Assembly: GCA_951640195.1 (NCBI GenBank)
Contig: OX621176.1
Span: 1,359,105-1,423,104, forward strand
Reading direction: 5' to 3'
DNA from: Porpolomopsis calyptriformis
Taxonomy: Eukaryota; Basidiomycota; Agaricomycetes; Agaricales; Hygrophoraceae
DNA: 64,000 bases
Below the pieces are notes generated by a model. That model worked only from the letters and a program-made list of their open reading frames with translations. It was not told the origin of the DNA and did no database searches. The translations under genes and the position numbers were made by a program. This document shows positions 32,812-43,773 of the stretch, one piece after another. Each line of letters opens with the position of its first letter. Position 1 is the first letter of the stretch.

Positions 32812-35800
32812 TTCACCAATGTCTGATTCTATACTCACCTCCAATTCCCAATCCTTGGTCATTCCAAAACTTCGAGATGATGGCTCCAACTGGGCAGATT
32901 ATGAGCCGAGGGCTATGCGAGCGATGGGCTCAAAAGGCCTCGTACCCCACTTGAATGGACGATCCAAACGGCTAGTGGATCTGGTCGAGCTTAATAGTGT
33001 CCCCCAGTACAATGGCAAAGATGCCACTGATGAACAAATCGAAACTAGAGAGAAGAAAATGCTTGACTTTGATAGCGCGAGTATCTTGCGCAACATCTAC
33101 TCCTCTCGACAGTCTCACCTCGTTTGTCACAAAAGATTATGAAGCTTACCACTGCCAAGGACATGTGGGATATGGTTAAAGCAGATGCGACCACGAAAAG
33201 TGTTCTTCACCAGGTCGATATGCTCAATGCGCTACAGAACATGAGATGCGCATCGTCTCCAGACCCGAAGATACATCTTGCCGAGCTGAAGGCTCATCTG
33301 GCTAAGATGACAGAGCGGGTGGAGTATTTTAGGGTGACTAGCTCACCTGTTTCCGACCCGATGCAGGTCAATATAATGATTGCGTCGATGCTGGAGGTTT
33401 ACCGTGCCACTGTGCAGACGGTCGAAACCACCATGAAGGTTACTGGAAAGTCTATCCAGCCTGATGACCTAGCGTCAATTTTCATCCAGGAAGCGGAACA
33501 CCGCTTGATTGCCAGTGGGCAAGAAAGGGCTGCTGAGGCGGCGATGTTTGCCTCGCAAGGTTCCCGAGGATCTGGATCGAAACGCACAGAAAAGAAGTCC
33601 GCAACAACTAAAACTTGCTATAACTGCCAAAAGGTCGGTCACCTGAAGGCAACGTGTTATGCCCCAGGAGGCGGCATGGAGGGGCAAGGTCCCCATCAAC
33701 TGAAGGCGAAAAAGAAACTTGAGGCGGCTAATGTAGCGAAAGTATCAGAAAACGATGACTTGTTCGCATTCACATGCACCTCGGACTTTAAAGCCATCGT
33801 ATCTAACCTCAGGTTGGATGGATTGGGTCGCGATACGATCCTCGATAGTGGCGTCAGTCGTCACTTTTGCCCAGATAGGGCAAGGTTTGAAAACTACGTA
33901 CCGATTGACCGCAAAATCAAAACTGCCGATGGAAGGACGTTTAAGGCAATCGGAACTGGAGACGTAAGGATTGAGCTACCTAACGGCAGTTCATCATCGT
34001 CAGTGATGTTGAAGGACTGTGTGTACGCACCAGATTTAGCCTTCACACTTGTTTCTGTCAGCCGACTACCTCAAGCTGCCAAGTCTGTGGTCTTCGGAAA
34101 AGACCACGCAATTGTTACTCACCCTCGTGGACATGTGATAGCGAAGATCCCACGATTCCAAGGGTTATATAGGATTACACCCAGAACTGAAACCCGGTGT
34201 GATCATGTGAATGCCGTGACTACCAAGATGACGCTGATGGAGGCCCACCGGAAGTTGGGCCATATTGCTGTGTCGACAGTAAAGCGTATGGTATCGAACG
34301 GAATGATATTGGGTATCGAGATTGACCCATTGTCCAAGGAAGAATTTTGTGAGCCATGCGTAAAGGCAAAGGCGGCACGAAAACCATTTCCAAAAGAGTC
34401 ACTTACCTGAGCAACACAATATGGTGAACGAGTCCATTGGGATCTCTGGGGACCTGCTTCGACATCTAGCCTAGGTGGGAAGCACTATGCTGCCTTCCGA
34501 AAAGATGACTACTCCCGTGAGACACAAGTCTACTTCCTCACAAAGAAAAGTGAAACTCTCAATGCCTACAAGAAGGACGAGGCAGCCATTAATACTCAAC
34601 AGAATGGTGCCCGGATCAAATACCTCCGGTGTGATCGAGGGGGAGAATTCCTGAGTAATGACTTCGATCACCACCTCACTACGAAAGGGACAAAACGTGA
34701 ACTTACTGTCCATGACTCTCCTCAACAGGATGGAGTCTCTGAACGTGGTATGCGTACCCATGCTGAACACGCCCGTGCCCTCCTTTTTGCGTCGGGATTA
34801 CCGCAATCCCTTTGGGCCGAAGCTATGCACCACTGTGTGTGGCTAGAGAACCGGACTGAAACCCGAGCACTGAATGGAAAGACCCCATATGAGATGGTAC
34901 GTGACCGGAAACCATTTCTGGGTGGGATCCATGAGTTTGGAGCTGCCGCATATGTGAAAGACTTGCATGCTGGAAAGCTTGATGAACGTGCACGGAAAGC
35001 CCGCTTTGTCGGATACGATTCCGAGAGCAAAGGGTTCCGGATTTACTGGCCTGATAAGCGAACCATCAGTATCGAATGGGATGTTGTGTTCAACCCGGAA
35101 GACCTACATCTGCTTCAGGGTGAAGGTATTATCATCCCTGAAGATACCCTGGATGAAGGGGAGAAGAATAAAGTCATCCAGCACTATCCCGATGAACCTA
35201 GACACCTACCCCCCAATTCCGAAGTTGTCCCGGAAACTCCAAAAATTCCGGAAACCCGGAGACTTAACCCGGAAATCCCGGAAATCCCGGAATTGGCACC
35301 TACCTTTGGACACGGAATGCATACACGTTTACCCCCGGGATCTTACCAGGATATGACAAGGGGTGTTTATGAACCTGCTGCCCTAGCATATGCTGAGGCA
35401 TTCATCTGTGATCTCGGTCTGGAGAGTGGTGATGAACCAGGGGGAGTAATCCCGCTCAACTTCAATTCCGATGATGAAACCCTTGACCTGCTTTATGCGA
35501 TAGCGGGATCCATGGGCTCGGAACCATGCTCAATGACTGAAGCACTTGAGGGGCCACATGGAAAGGCATGGGATGCTGCTCTGAAATATGAGATAGGTCA
35601 ACTCCAGAAACTCCGGACTTGGGAGATTGTCGACCTACCCCCCGGAAAACCCGTAATCCCATGTTCCGAAGTATTGAAGGAGAAACGGAATGCGGATGAC
35701 GTTGTGGATACACGTCGGGTTCGCATAGTTGCTGGTGGACACCGCCAAATGTATGGTGTGAATTACACGGAAACGTTCTCGTCAGCTGCGAAGATGCCAT

Positions 35801-37080
35801 CTGTCCGAGTCATCCTCTCTTTAGCTGCTCAACTCGACTGGGAAATCCACCAGGTAGATATCAAGAGTGCTTACCTCAATGCCCCACTGAAGGAGGAGGT
35901 CTATATGTGGCCTCCGAAAGGAGTTCTGAAACCCGGAGAGGAAGGGAAGGTCTGTCATCTGCTGAAAGCGATGTATGGACTGAAACAGGCCGGGCACGAA
36001 TGGTATGAAACACTTTCTGCAGTGTTCTACAAGCTCGGATACCAACGATCAAGCGTGGACCACTCTGTATTCTTCAAACGCAATGCCCATGAATCTGTCA
36101 TTGTTGCTGTAGCCACAGATGACATGGCTATTGCCGGGTCATCTATTCGAGCTGTAAACGGATTCAAACGAGGACTTTGAACCCACTTCGAGATTGCAGA
36201 TATGGGAGATATCCACTGGTTCCTAGGATTCGAGATAAGAAGGGACAGAGCAACCAGGACCATCTCCATCAACCAACGAGCCTATATAGAGGCAATGGCA
36301 ACAAGGTTTGGACTATCAGATGCCAAACCCGTAAATCTCCCGGCTCTGCCTGGTCAGGTGCTATCTGGAGATCAATCACCTGTTACACCACATCAGATAA
36401 GTGAGATGCAGGATGTACCTTATGCCGAGGCTATAGGTCATGTTCTCTGGCCGGTTATGATATCCCGGCCGGATGCGATATTTCAAGTTGGGCAGCTTGC
36501 CCAATTCGTTAAAAACCCGGGAATGGCGCACTGGGAGGCCTTAAAACGCCTCATTATATACCTCAACTCAACGAAGGACCTATGGCTGGTCTTGGGTGGG
36601 GGTGAACGGTCAGACCCGGTGATATACACTGATGCCGACTGGGGATCCCAGTCGGATAGACACTCAATATCCGGATATGTGATGCGGATGGGAGAAGGGA
36701 CTGTCACATGGAGCTCGAAGAAGCAGCCTATCGTGGCCCTCTCAAGTACGGAATCTGAGTACATCGGGCAAACCCATGCCCTGAAGGAACTGTTATGGGT
36801 ACGACAATTTTTGGGAGAACTCACCTCAAAATTCACGAACCCGACTACCCTCTATTCGGATAACCAAGGCGCGATCGCCCTTGCGAAGAACAACAAGTTC
36901 CATGCTCGATCCAAGCACATCGACATCCGATATCATTTCATCAGGGAATCGGTAACAAACAAGGACGTCGAAATCATCTATGTCCCTACCTCCAAAAACA
37001 TCGCCGACATCTTCACGAAAGCCCTCCCAGCTCCAAAGTTTATGTACTTCCGCGACAAGCTAGGACTACGTTGTGATTGA
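32801..37080 (+). pseudogene. Copia gag-pol polyprotein, broken by one frameshift and two TGA stops
   Basis: Gag runs from MSPGSPMSDS; a 1-2 nt frameshift near 33073-33080 separates it from REYLAQHLLLSTVSPR and on. Zinc knuckle CYNCQKVGHLKATC; protease TILDSGVSRHFC (DSG motif); GAG-pre-integrase EAHRKLGHIA...FCEPCVKAK; integrase VHWDLWGP, YLRCDRGGEF and DGVSERG supply D, D and E; reverse transcriptase WDAALKYEIGQL, QVDIKSAYLNAPL, YGLKQAGHEWYE and VATDDMAIAG (the usual YVDD Tyr and Val replaced); RNase H YTDADWGSQ and ALSSTESEY. Stops at 34408 and 36178 fall inside otherwise continuous frames and both fit CGA to TGA. Probably not autonomous now. Confidence 0.92.
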
Positions 37081-37087
37081 GGGGGAG

Positions 37088-37199
37088 TGTTGGGATATGT
37101 ACAATCACAACACCATTGATACAAATGTACGCGCGTATCGATTATGTAATCTTTAGTATTTTCCTTAATCCGACATTTTTCATCCGACCAACTTCATCA
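37088..37199 (+). repeat. Right LTR of the copia element (112 bp)
   Basis: Matches the left LTR except for the two CpG-related transitions. Followed by the ATTCC target duplication. Confidence 0.92.
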
Positions 37200-37264
37200 A
37201 TTCCTGGTGTCTTCTTATACTTGATAATGAGGCAGGAAAGGTCGATGTGTCATGAAATTGGCGT

Positions 37265-38710
37265 TCACTCTCTTGAAATTCTTCTCTTTTCTTCATTCTT
37301 TTCTTCTTCATCAACTTTCTTAGCTTGGATATTTCCAAATTTCTTTCTAGGGCAAGCTCTGGCCATATGACCTGCTTGTCTACAGAAGAAGCATTGCCCT
37401 TCTTTCATCAGGCTTTTTCGTTCTTCCTCTGTTAGTTGAGCGACTTTGATGGCTACAGGTTTTTGGTAGCCTCCGGTGGGCTCGACTCTTCTTTTTTCTT
37501 TGGCCCTTATTAAGATTCTTCCTTCAATGGTTAAGGCCACTTGCAATAATTCCTGCAAGGTTCCGGGCCTCTCAACGGTAACCATGATATCTTTGATCTG
37601 ATCTTTGAATCCTTGGTAAAATATCTCGGCGAGGGTCTCTTCTCCATATTCGCATTGGAGCGCCTTTTCGAGGAATTTAGCATAATAATCCGTGATCGAT
37701 TTTTCCTGTTTAATGGTCCTTAGGGCTTCTCGTGCATCCTGCACTTCATTAATTGGTCCATATAGAATGGTTCCTCGTTCTAACAGTAGTCTCCAATCTC
37801 TCAGCATCAGAGATTCATGTGGAAGATCTCTTGTAACTAATATTGCGTCAGCCCACGGCCTTGCAAGTCCAGTAAACCAATTCAATAAGTAAAGACATCG
37901 GTTTCTGGAATTAGTTGTCTCATCGAAGAAGTCAGGGAAATGGAGGAAATAGTGGTAGGCTTGGATGAGGAATGTTCTCCACTTGCTCCTGTCTCCATCG
38001 AAATGGTCCAGCTCTGTTGGCTTAGGAATCCTTATATTTGGAACTCCCCCTCCAGCTGGTCCTGGTCCTGGTCCTCCTAAGGGTGGTCCTAGGGGCGGTC
38101 CTCCAAGGGGCGGTCCTCCAGGTGGCTGTCCTCCAGGCGGTCCTCCAGGTCCTGCGGGTTGCCTGCCTCCTCCTATTGATCCTCCAGGGGGTGGTGCAAA
38201 TGGATTTAATGTCGGAGTTTTCTTGGGACTTCCTTCAGGTGGCTCCTCTCTTCCTTTCCCTTTTGGTTCCTTGGTTGGTGTTTCCATTCCCAAGTGGGCA
38301 ATCGGAATCTTCAGTCCCCATCTGGTGAGCCCTGTTTTCTCTATTGGTTTCGTCGGTACTGGGTCTAGTAATCCAGTTCGACTCGCATAAGTTGTGCTTT
38401 CCCTTCCTATTCCCCTTCCTCTGCTACTTAATGCTCTGCTCGCTTCAAGTTCTCCTCCTGCCTTCCTTTTCAATTTCCTTCCTATCATGGTGAAGAGCCC
38501 CTTCTCCTTTTCAGTTTCATCATCTCCATCATCTTCGGGTTCATCTGCTGTCCTAGAGAAACTGGTGGTGGACCCCCAGAATACTCCTTCAGGTGTCTCT
38601 TTTTGGGGTTCACTCTTGGAGCTTGTAGGAGTCTCCAGGTCCTCTATTCCTACTTGGTAACTGAGCACAGTTACAGTGGTATCTTTCGGATCCTGGTATG
38701 GTTGACTCAT
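37265..38710 (-). CDS. Ty3-like Gag with zinc knuckle, intact 481 residues
   Basis: Uninterrupted ORF starting MSQPYQDPKDTTVTVLSYQV. The first 150 residues are charged and low in structure, then there is a Pro/Gly-rich tract (about 38040-38170). The retrotransposon capsid domain follows (FDGDRSKWRTFLIQAYHYF; LNWFTGLARPWADAIL; EVQDAREALRTIKQ; DYYAKFLEKALQCEYGEE). A CCHC knuckle CFFCRQAGHMARACP is near the end. The tail KRRISRE is encoded by the inverted terminal repeat itself. No protease, RT or integrase follows, so the element must rely on another element for replication if it moves. It is the only retroelement ORF here without a stop. Confidence 0.88.
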   Translation of the reverse strand: MSQPYQDPKDTTVTVLSYQVGIEDLETPTSSKSEPQKETPEGVFWGSTTSFSRTADEPEDDGDDETEKEKGLFTMIGRKLKRKAGGELEASRALSSRGRGIGRESTTYASRTGLLDPVPTKPIEKTGLTRWGLKIPIAHLGMETPTKEPKGKGREEPPEGSPKKTPTLNPFAPPPGGSIGGGRQPAGPGGPPGGQPPGGPPLGGPPLGPPLGGPGPGPAGGGVPNIRIPKPTELDHFDGDRSKWRTFLIQAYHYFLHFPDFFDETTNSRNRCLYLLNWFTGLARPWADAILVTRDLPHESLMLRDWRLLLERGTILYGPINEVQDAREALRTIKQEKSITDYYAKFLEKALQCEYGEETLAEIFYQGFKDQIKDIMVTVERPGTLQELLQVALTIEGRILIRAKEKRRVEPTGGYQKPVAIKVAQLTEEERKSLMKEGQCFFCRQAGHMARACPRKKFGNIQAKKVDEEEKNEEKRRISRE

Positions 38711-39562
38711 AGTTAGGGTCTTCGTGTATATCTATTTGAATTCTAATTGGCTTATTCGCAAGCTTATGGTAGGCCAAGTAGTTTATGCTTCCTTTAGCTG
38801 CTGAAAAGAATAACGTTTCTCATCTAAGGAGATGGCATCGTTTGTCGTCCAATATTAAGCAGGATAACCAGTCTGCGGTGTGATTCCAACACTTCATCCT
38901 AATATCACAACTGTAGTTGCAAGTCTTTTCGTCAATCACAAGGCAGGCCTTGGAGCTTAATAAGTCTAGTAGGATGTAGAAGAAAGTCCTAATGGGGACG
39001 TCCTCGTAAAGGGTGATGATTCCTTCTGAGTTAAGTTTTACTTCTACAAAGAAGTTGTTCTGCGAGTTAAATCCATTGCGTGCCTCTGCTGAGAGTTTAG
39101 GGAATATGGGCATGAACGATTGGCTCAGTAGTTATGGGTTTATGTTTCTCTTTTCTTGTTCTGGTGGAAAAGAAGTCTGATGATCCTGATTGCGTTCGTG
39201 CTACTACAAGTAATCTCACAGGAGGATGAAGTGATGATCCGCTTCACCCTCAGGGTTTATATAGTATTTCTAAAATAGGAGTCACTATGAGTCAGCTTCC
39301 ACAGTCACCCCATTTTCTATTGTTCACAGCCTCCGGTTTAAGGTTTGCCATTGTTCTTAGTCATACTGTGGAAGGCTGTGTTGTTTTGATGACTCAACTC
39401 TATTGGGCATAGCCTTCCGCAGTATCAGGCTGTGCTGTCTCATGACTGGTTCCTATTGTTCTTCTAGTCATGAGATCGCCGCTGTTTCTATCTCTTGTCC
39501 GGCGTATCGGGTTTCTCTTCTTTGACTGAGGAACCTCCTTTTGGTCTTCCCTTTGTGTCTGA

Positions 39563-39572
39563 GCATATAAAA
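39563..39572 (+). promoter_or_regulatory. TATA-like element before the accessory ORF
   Basis: CATATAAAAA lies 50-60 bp upstream of ATG 39623 on the plus strand, opposite to gag. Spacing suits a promoter for the accessory ORF, but this is inference. Confidence 0.4.
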
Positions 39573-39622
39573 AGGTGTGGGGTTGTATCCCTATGCTTCA
39601 GTTCAATCTTTGTCAATTCATC

Positions 39623-40079
39623 ATGACTCCCTCCCACTAAGGCCACTACGTCCGATTCTTCAAGCAGTCTGGAGTGGTGCACCGCACCGCTCCTGTCTTC
39701 CTCGATTGTGATTCGTTTCATTACTACCTTCAGCGCATCCCTTCCGACGCTGACCTCTGCTGGTCTTCCTTCTCCTGTTTTGCTTGCGGTGGCAAGCATA
39801 AGGTCAGAAAGTGTCCGTATGTTCGCTGGCCGATCCAGCATGTTTGTGGCTTAATGGAGGATCTGCTTGGTATGTATTTTGTTTTGTCTTTATTAGTCCG
39901 TGTTTATTGATAATAGGCTTTTTCCCTTTTTAGCTTGGGATGATGATGCCCCTCCCCCTACTTCCCAGCTCCCTTTGGAGGAGCAGGTCAATTGGGGGTC
40001 CGACAAGTGGGCTGACTCTCTTCCTTCCGTCAAGAAGGAGGCAGTTGACTGGGCTGCCAGTCCCCCTTTCTGTCCTTAG
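39623..40079 (+). pseudogene. Accessory ORF in the gag-only element, antisense to gag
   Basis: ATG 39623 is followed five codons later by TAA (39638), which could be CAA changed by C-to-T; the frame is then open. Exon 39623-39869 joins 39934-40079 (donor CTTG|GTATGT, acceptor TTTTAG|CTTGGG) to read MEDLLAWDDDAPPPTSQL. The visible features are FLDCDSFHYYLQRIPSD and a Cys/His cluster CFACGGKHKVRKC (C-x2-C-x3-H-x4-C), like a variant zinc knuckle. It ends SPPFCP. I know no function. The TAG at 40077 could instead be a splice acceptor leading to the following ORF. Confidence 0.55.
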
Positions 40080-40143
40080 ATGCCTGGTCCATTGAGTGTT
40101 TTGTCTAGTGGTAACGCTCTCAACTCTCTCGGTCTCTTCGTAG

Positions 40144-40458
40144 TTGCTGATTTCTTTGCCTTTTTTAGTCGAAGATTTGTCATTGTCGTTGACTAACGTC
40201 AACGTCAAGATCGAGGAGGAAGAAGTTCCTCCCAGTTTGTTGTGGAGTCCCACCAACGATTGGTTGGGTGAGGAAGCGAGAAAGATAGCGATGGGTTTCG
40301 TCGAAGGGAAGGCTGCCGAGTTGCAGGCCTCCGGTGGTGACACCAATGGGGCAATTTACTGGGGTAATAAGTTGGCCGCATTAGATAGTCAAGTAGTCTC
40401 GAGTTTCGTAGAGTTCTTGAGGGACAGTATGGTGCAAGAGATTGCCAAGACGGACTAG
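40144..40458 (+). CDS. Second accessory ORF or 3' exon in the gag-only element
   Basis: Open for about 100 residues with acidic, soluble character (VKIEEEEVPPSLLWSPTNDW; EEARKIAMGFVEGKAAEL; EFLRDSMVQEIAKTD). There is no ATG at its beginning, so it is probably the last exon of the gene starting at 39623 or 40081 (ATGCCTGG), via an intron ending CTTCGTAG or TTTTTTAG. Not recognised. A probable polyadenylation signal AATAAA follows at about 40517. Confidence 0.45.
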   Translation: MLISLPFLVEDLSLSLTNVNVKIEEEEVPPSLLWSPTNDWLGEEARKIAMGFVEGKAAELQASGGDTNGAIYWGNKLAALDSQVVSSFVEFLRDSMVQEIAKTD

Positions 40459-41871
40459 TTTAGATAGTTAGTCGGACATGGACTCCCCCTCTTTGTACAA
40501 ATAGTTTCCGCTGCCAATAAAGACAGCCCCCTTTCCAAAGAGAACAGGCAAAGAAAAGAAAAGAACGAAGAAAAGAGAAGAATTTCAAGAGAGTGAATGC
40601 CAATTTCATGACACGATGGTAGGGAACTCAGCATGGCACAGTGTCTCGACAGTGTTGATAATTGGTTGCATCTGTGTAATATATTGGTACATCCTACTAT
40701 CCCGCCCTATGGTGCAAAGGATCTCCTGTCGATGTGGTGGCGGGGGCTCATTCTGAACCTGAAAGGCCAGGACCAAGTCAGGACGAATGATATCGGGCTC
40801 CCATATCTTGATGGCATTTTTGGGAGACTCTGGGTCCACAAGTCTCCAGGATGGCTCGAATCTATGGAATAACTTGTTATAATCATCATTTAGAATATTA
40901 ATGGGAATCTCACAATACTATAGGAGCGGTTGCACCAAATGCCCACAAGCTATCTACTAGACCATCGACACTTGCCCTCCATGATGCCTCAGTCAGAGGG
41001 TGGGTCACTGATTTTTGCGCAGCTATAACCTGGCGTCGCCCAGCGGCCACGTAGAGTTCTGCCGCTTTCAGAATCTCTTTCAAGCCAATGGCCTCGCTGA
41101 TATCAATGAATGACGAGTTAAATTGTGTGCTAATCTCCTGGTGCAGACCAAAAAAGAAACGCTGAAGGTCTTGTTCGTGATTGTCAAATGGCTCGAATGA
41201 TGCGTGATAAATCTATTTAGATTTGAAATGTAAGTAGAATTCTGGAGTAAAGATTCCGCCTAACTTACTCCGTTTGATGACAGCGGATCCTTCATGTCCT
41301 CAGGGAGCCTGATTCTCAGGATGTGATCTACGGCAATGGGAAGCTTATAAACTAACGCGGTCGATACCCTGGTGACGGAAACATTGATCCTTTCTAGTGT
41401 TTCTGCTTGTGGTAATATATGTTGAGCTCTGGCCGTGACAATATTGACTTTTCATTGCTGAAGCCAGTACTGTGATGCTTGATCAGAAAGAGCAACCCTG
41501 GGTGAGATGTAAGCAACTGATATTTACAAAATGTAGAATAGACATACTTAGAGGCGGAAAGCACGGAAGATAGAGGGGGTTGCGACATACTTAATGTCCA
41601 AAGTAATCAGATAACGACAATGAATGAGGTCTCGTAATACCGTAAACACAACAAGATATCTCCAAACACAACCCAAAACTCACGAAACTCACTGTGTCGC
41701 CCAAAGCCCTGGGGCATACCCCTCTACATGTCCACGACCAAAGTAGCAGGGTTAGCTACAAGTGTTATAGAGTTAACCACCGCATCTTAGCACATCCGTT
41801 TGCTTGTTGCGGTATATAAATGCAAAAAAAAAAATGAGTCACATCCAAACCAAAGTTTCTTCCCTTTCACA

Positions 41872-43226
41872 ATGAGTGATTGTTTGGATGGAGCCCTTTA
41901 CCCTCTGTCTCTGGATGACCCAGCCCGTCAGTATGTAGCATCGCTCTCTCCGTGTCATCCAGATCTCATTGTTGCATAGACTCGCATATAATGAAGACTC
42001 CGCAGCCAAATGGCTTCGCTCACGAGGTTGTAGTTGCTATCCGCTTCCTTCCTCTATCATCGTAGACCCATGGTTGTATCCCCCAGTCCCTCGGTTGATA
42101 CTGGAACCGGTAACTCGTCTCACACAGGTCCTGTCCGAGTCCACACTGAATCCCATTTCAAGGAATCTGATACCGCTCAGAGGTGCCACAATGCTTGCTT
42201 CACAGGCATCCAGGCCTTCACGGCAGGTGATCTATTTCAAGCTCGGCTTCCTGACCATTTCACAGTCGATGAAACCGAGAATGACCTTGTCCATGTAATG
42301 CGTGCCATCCATTTCACTGCTGCAGTTCGCGAGCGACACCGTAACCTGGGAGAGCCTGCAAATCTCCCTTCGGCATGGCCCATTCTCTACAATTCCTTCT
42401 TCGAAGATACCAGGGCCGATATTTTTCTATATTCGCACGTTGATATTAGGCGAGCCTTTTCATTGTTTCCGTGAAATAAGTCTGAATTGGTCTTAGTCAC
42501 AACCCAAGATGGAGTGTGCGCGGCGAAATTACGTCAGGCATTTCTCACATCGTCCCTGATACTGTGTTCTACATCTCTGTTATCGGAACACTGCTTGACC
42601 GAAGTTCAGAACTGGGGGATGCGACCCTACACAATCAACTGAGAATTGAATATGATGAACCGCTCGGCGGCATCGCGCACAGCATCCGTGTTCCCATGCT
42701 AGTGGTGGAGTACGTGAAAACAAATCTCTTTGCTGATGATGGTGAGGCCAGACATCTCGATCATCTCCTCATGGCAATGTTGTCAGCCTCGGGATTTTAT
42801 AAAACCCTGGGTATCTCACACATTCCTGTGTTCGGCCTCTTGGTTGAGAGGGCTGAGGCAACGTTGTTCGCGGGATGCGAGAGTGACTATCAGGTACGCC
42901 CCTAGTTCTTTCAGCTTCATGACACTCATTGAATCGCTTCTTAGGTCGAGGGGATGCGTCACTCCAAACTTACCACATTTAGCGTAGCGAACCCTTTTGA
43001 CGCACTTCGCTTGCGCCTGTTACTTGTCAACCTCCTGAATCATGCAACCCTCATCAACACCGATATGCAGGCAGCGTGTCCTGAGGTATTGGAAGCCATA
43101 AACAATGGTAGTTTACACCGCTGGAGAGACTTGGAACCGAGTAGGGAGGAATGTGGGCCTCCTGAACGCAATTCATACATTGAAGAGTGGTGTGATAGCC
43201 TTTGGGATGACTCGAGGTGGGTATAG
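41872..43226 (+). CDS. Unknown-family protein, unsplit relative of the broken gene
   Basis: Begins MSDCLDGALYPLSLDDPARQ with a good donor (GTCA|GTATGT, 41931). Later exons carry DTGTGNSSHTGPVRVHTESH, FTGIQAFTAGDLFQARLPDH, VMRAIHFTAAVRERHRNLGE, VPMLVVEYVKTNLFADDGEA, MAMLSASGFYKTLGISHIPV and FGLLVERAEATLFAGCESDY, then after an intron (43-nt class, near 42900-42945) NPFDALRLRLLLVNLLNHAT, ending SLWDDSRWV. Soluble, acidic, no signal peptide or membrane helix. It and the split gene lie head to head. I could not make every exon junction close between 42026 and 42090, so the model is partial. Function unknown. Confidence 0.6.
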
Positions 43227-43773
43227 GTTGAGTGCTGTGTTTTTTTTTTGCCTTTTTGTTGACGGTAAAGTCAGAGAGATGAACCCAGTAATTCCCGGTG
43301 ACAAAACCGATTGAGGAAGGATGGGTCGAAAAATTATTGTTACAATCTTCCCGTCTCATGCTTTTAACTTGGCTCCCCGCTTTTGTAACCAGTTTCTGTG
43401 AAAGTAAGTCAGCAGACCGTCAATGAGGTCAAATTACACCCAATCATCAATCGGTATCAGCACTGCACTATAATACGGTACACAACAACAATTGCCCGTC
43501 TGCCTCGGAGGAGGAACGTAAACATCAATATTGGCTGTTACACCTTCCTTTCAACTGGAGAACGCGTGGCAGAAAATACAATGGGAACTACGAAGCTCAA
43601 CGATAGAATCCAGGAAAGGGTGTCACACCCGTACTGTAGGTATTGCGCATAAGAATTCACTTTACTGACACGTTGCTAGATCAACTGCGGTTGGCGGTGT
43701 ACCATAACGAGGATGGTTACCATGCCGTTATTTATCTTAGCAGACCAGAGAACTCTTCTCCCCGTTTACCTTC
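43227..43773. other. Spacer before membrane paralog 4
   Basis: No supported gene. Contains a T-run at 43241-43249 and the presumed promoter of paralog 4. Confidence 0.45.

Larger units (their letters stand above)
32685..37199 (+). mobile_element. Ty1/copia LTR retrotransposon, 4515 bp, recent but disabled
   Basis: Direct LTRs of 112 bp start TGTTGGGATATG and end CTTCATCA. The 5-bp target duplication ATTCC is present at 32680-32684 and 37200-37204. The LTRs differ at two positions, both G/A at a CpG, so insertion was recent. A purine tract GAGGGGGAG precedes the right LTR. Internal order gag-protease-integrase-RT-RNase H is that of copia. It lies inside the split unknown-family gene. Confidence 0.95.
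37248..40613 (-). mobile_element. Gag-only element with 58-bp inverted ends and 5-bp target duplication
   Basis: The ends read TGTCATGAAATTGGC at 37248 and its complement ending CATGACA at 40613. The inverted match extends 58 bp with two mismatches, both CpG versus CpA. Direct repeats CGATG flank it (37243-37247, 40614-40618). TG...CA ends and a 5-bp duplication are LTR-retroelement features, but no direct LTR pair is visible and the gag ORF runs to within 18 bp of the left end. A polyadenylation-like AATAAA (about 40517) precedes the right end. On the plus strand it carries separate accessory ORFs. It sits in the same host gene as the copia element, 43 bp away. Confidence 0.88.
32201..41588 (-). 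pseudogene. Unknown-family gene split in three by two retroelement insertions
   Basis: Host sequence lies at 41588-40619, 37247-37205 and 32684-32201 on the minus strand. If the copia element and the gag-only element are removed, each with one target duplication, the frame runs through both junctions without a stop: HAEFPTID|LSCLIIKYKKTPG|IRHVRQLAMAM. Further exons give WPIFGLLIEASTATLYVGW and, after an intron, KYKVRGPAIFRLQYPFDALR. It resembles the plus-strand gene at 41872 (FGLLVERAEATLFAGC; NPFDALRLRLL). A TGA at 41454-41452 (LQQ*KVNIVTARAQ) also interrupts it and fits CGA to TGA. I do not recognise the family; no catalytic motif is evident. Confidence 0.85.

Noticed and set aside
35200..35300. 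Short CGGAAACCC/CCGGAAAT repeats as a CRISPR-like or regulatory array
   Set aside because: They are in frame within the copia polyprotein linker (PEIPEIPE-type repeats); CRISPR is not expected in fungi.
37965..38390. Pro/Gly-rich plus-strand open frames of 96-141 residues
   Set aside because: Shadows of the Pro/Gly tract of the intact Gag on the minus strand.
37248..40613. Ordinary Ty3 element with direct LTRs
   Set aside because: No direct repeat of either terminus was found inside, and gag reaches the left end; the terminal match is inverted.
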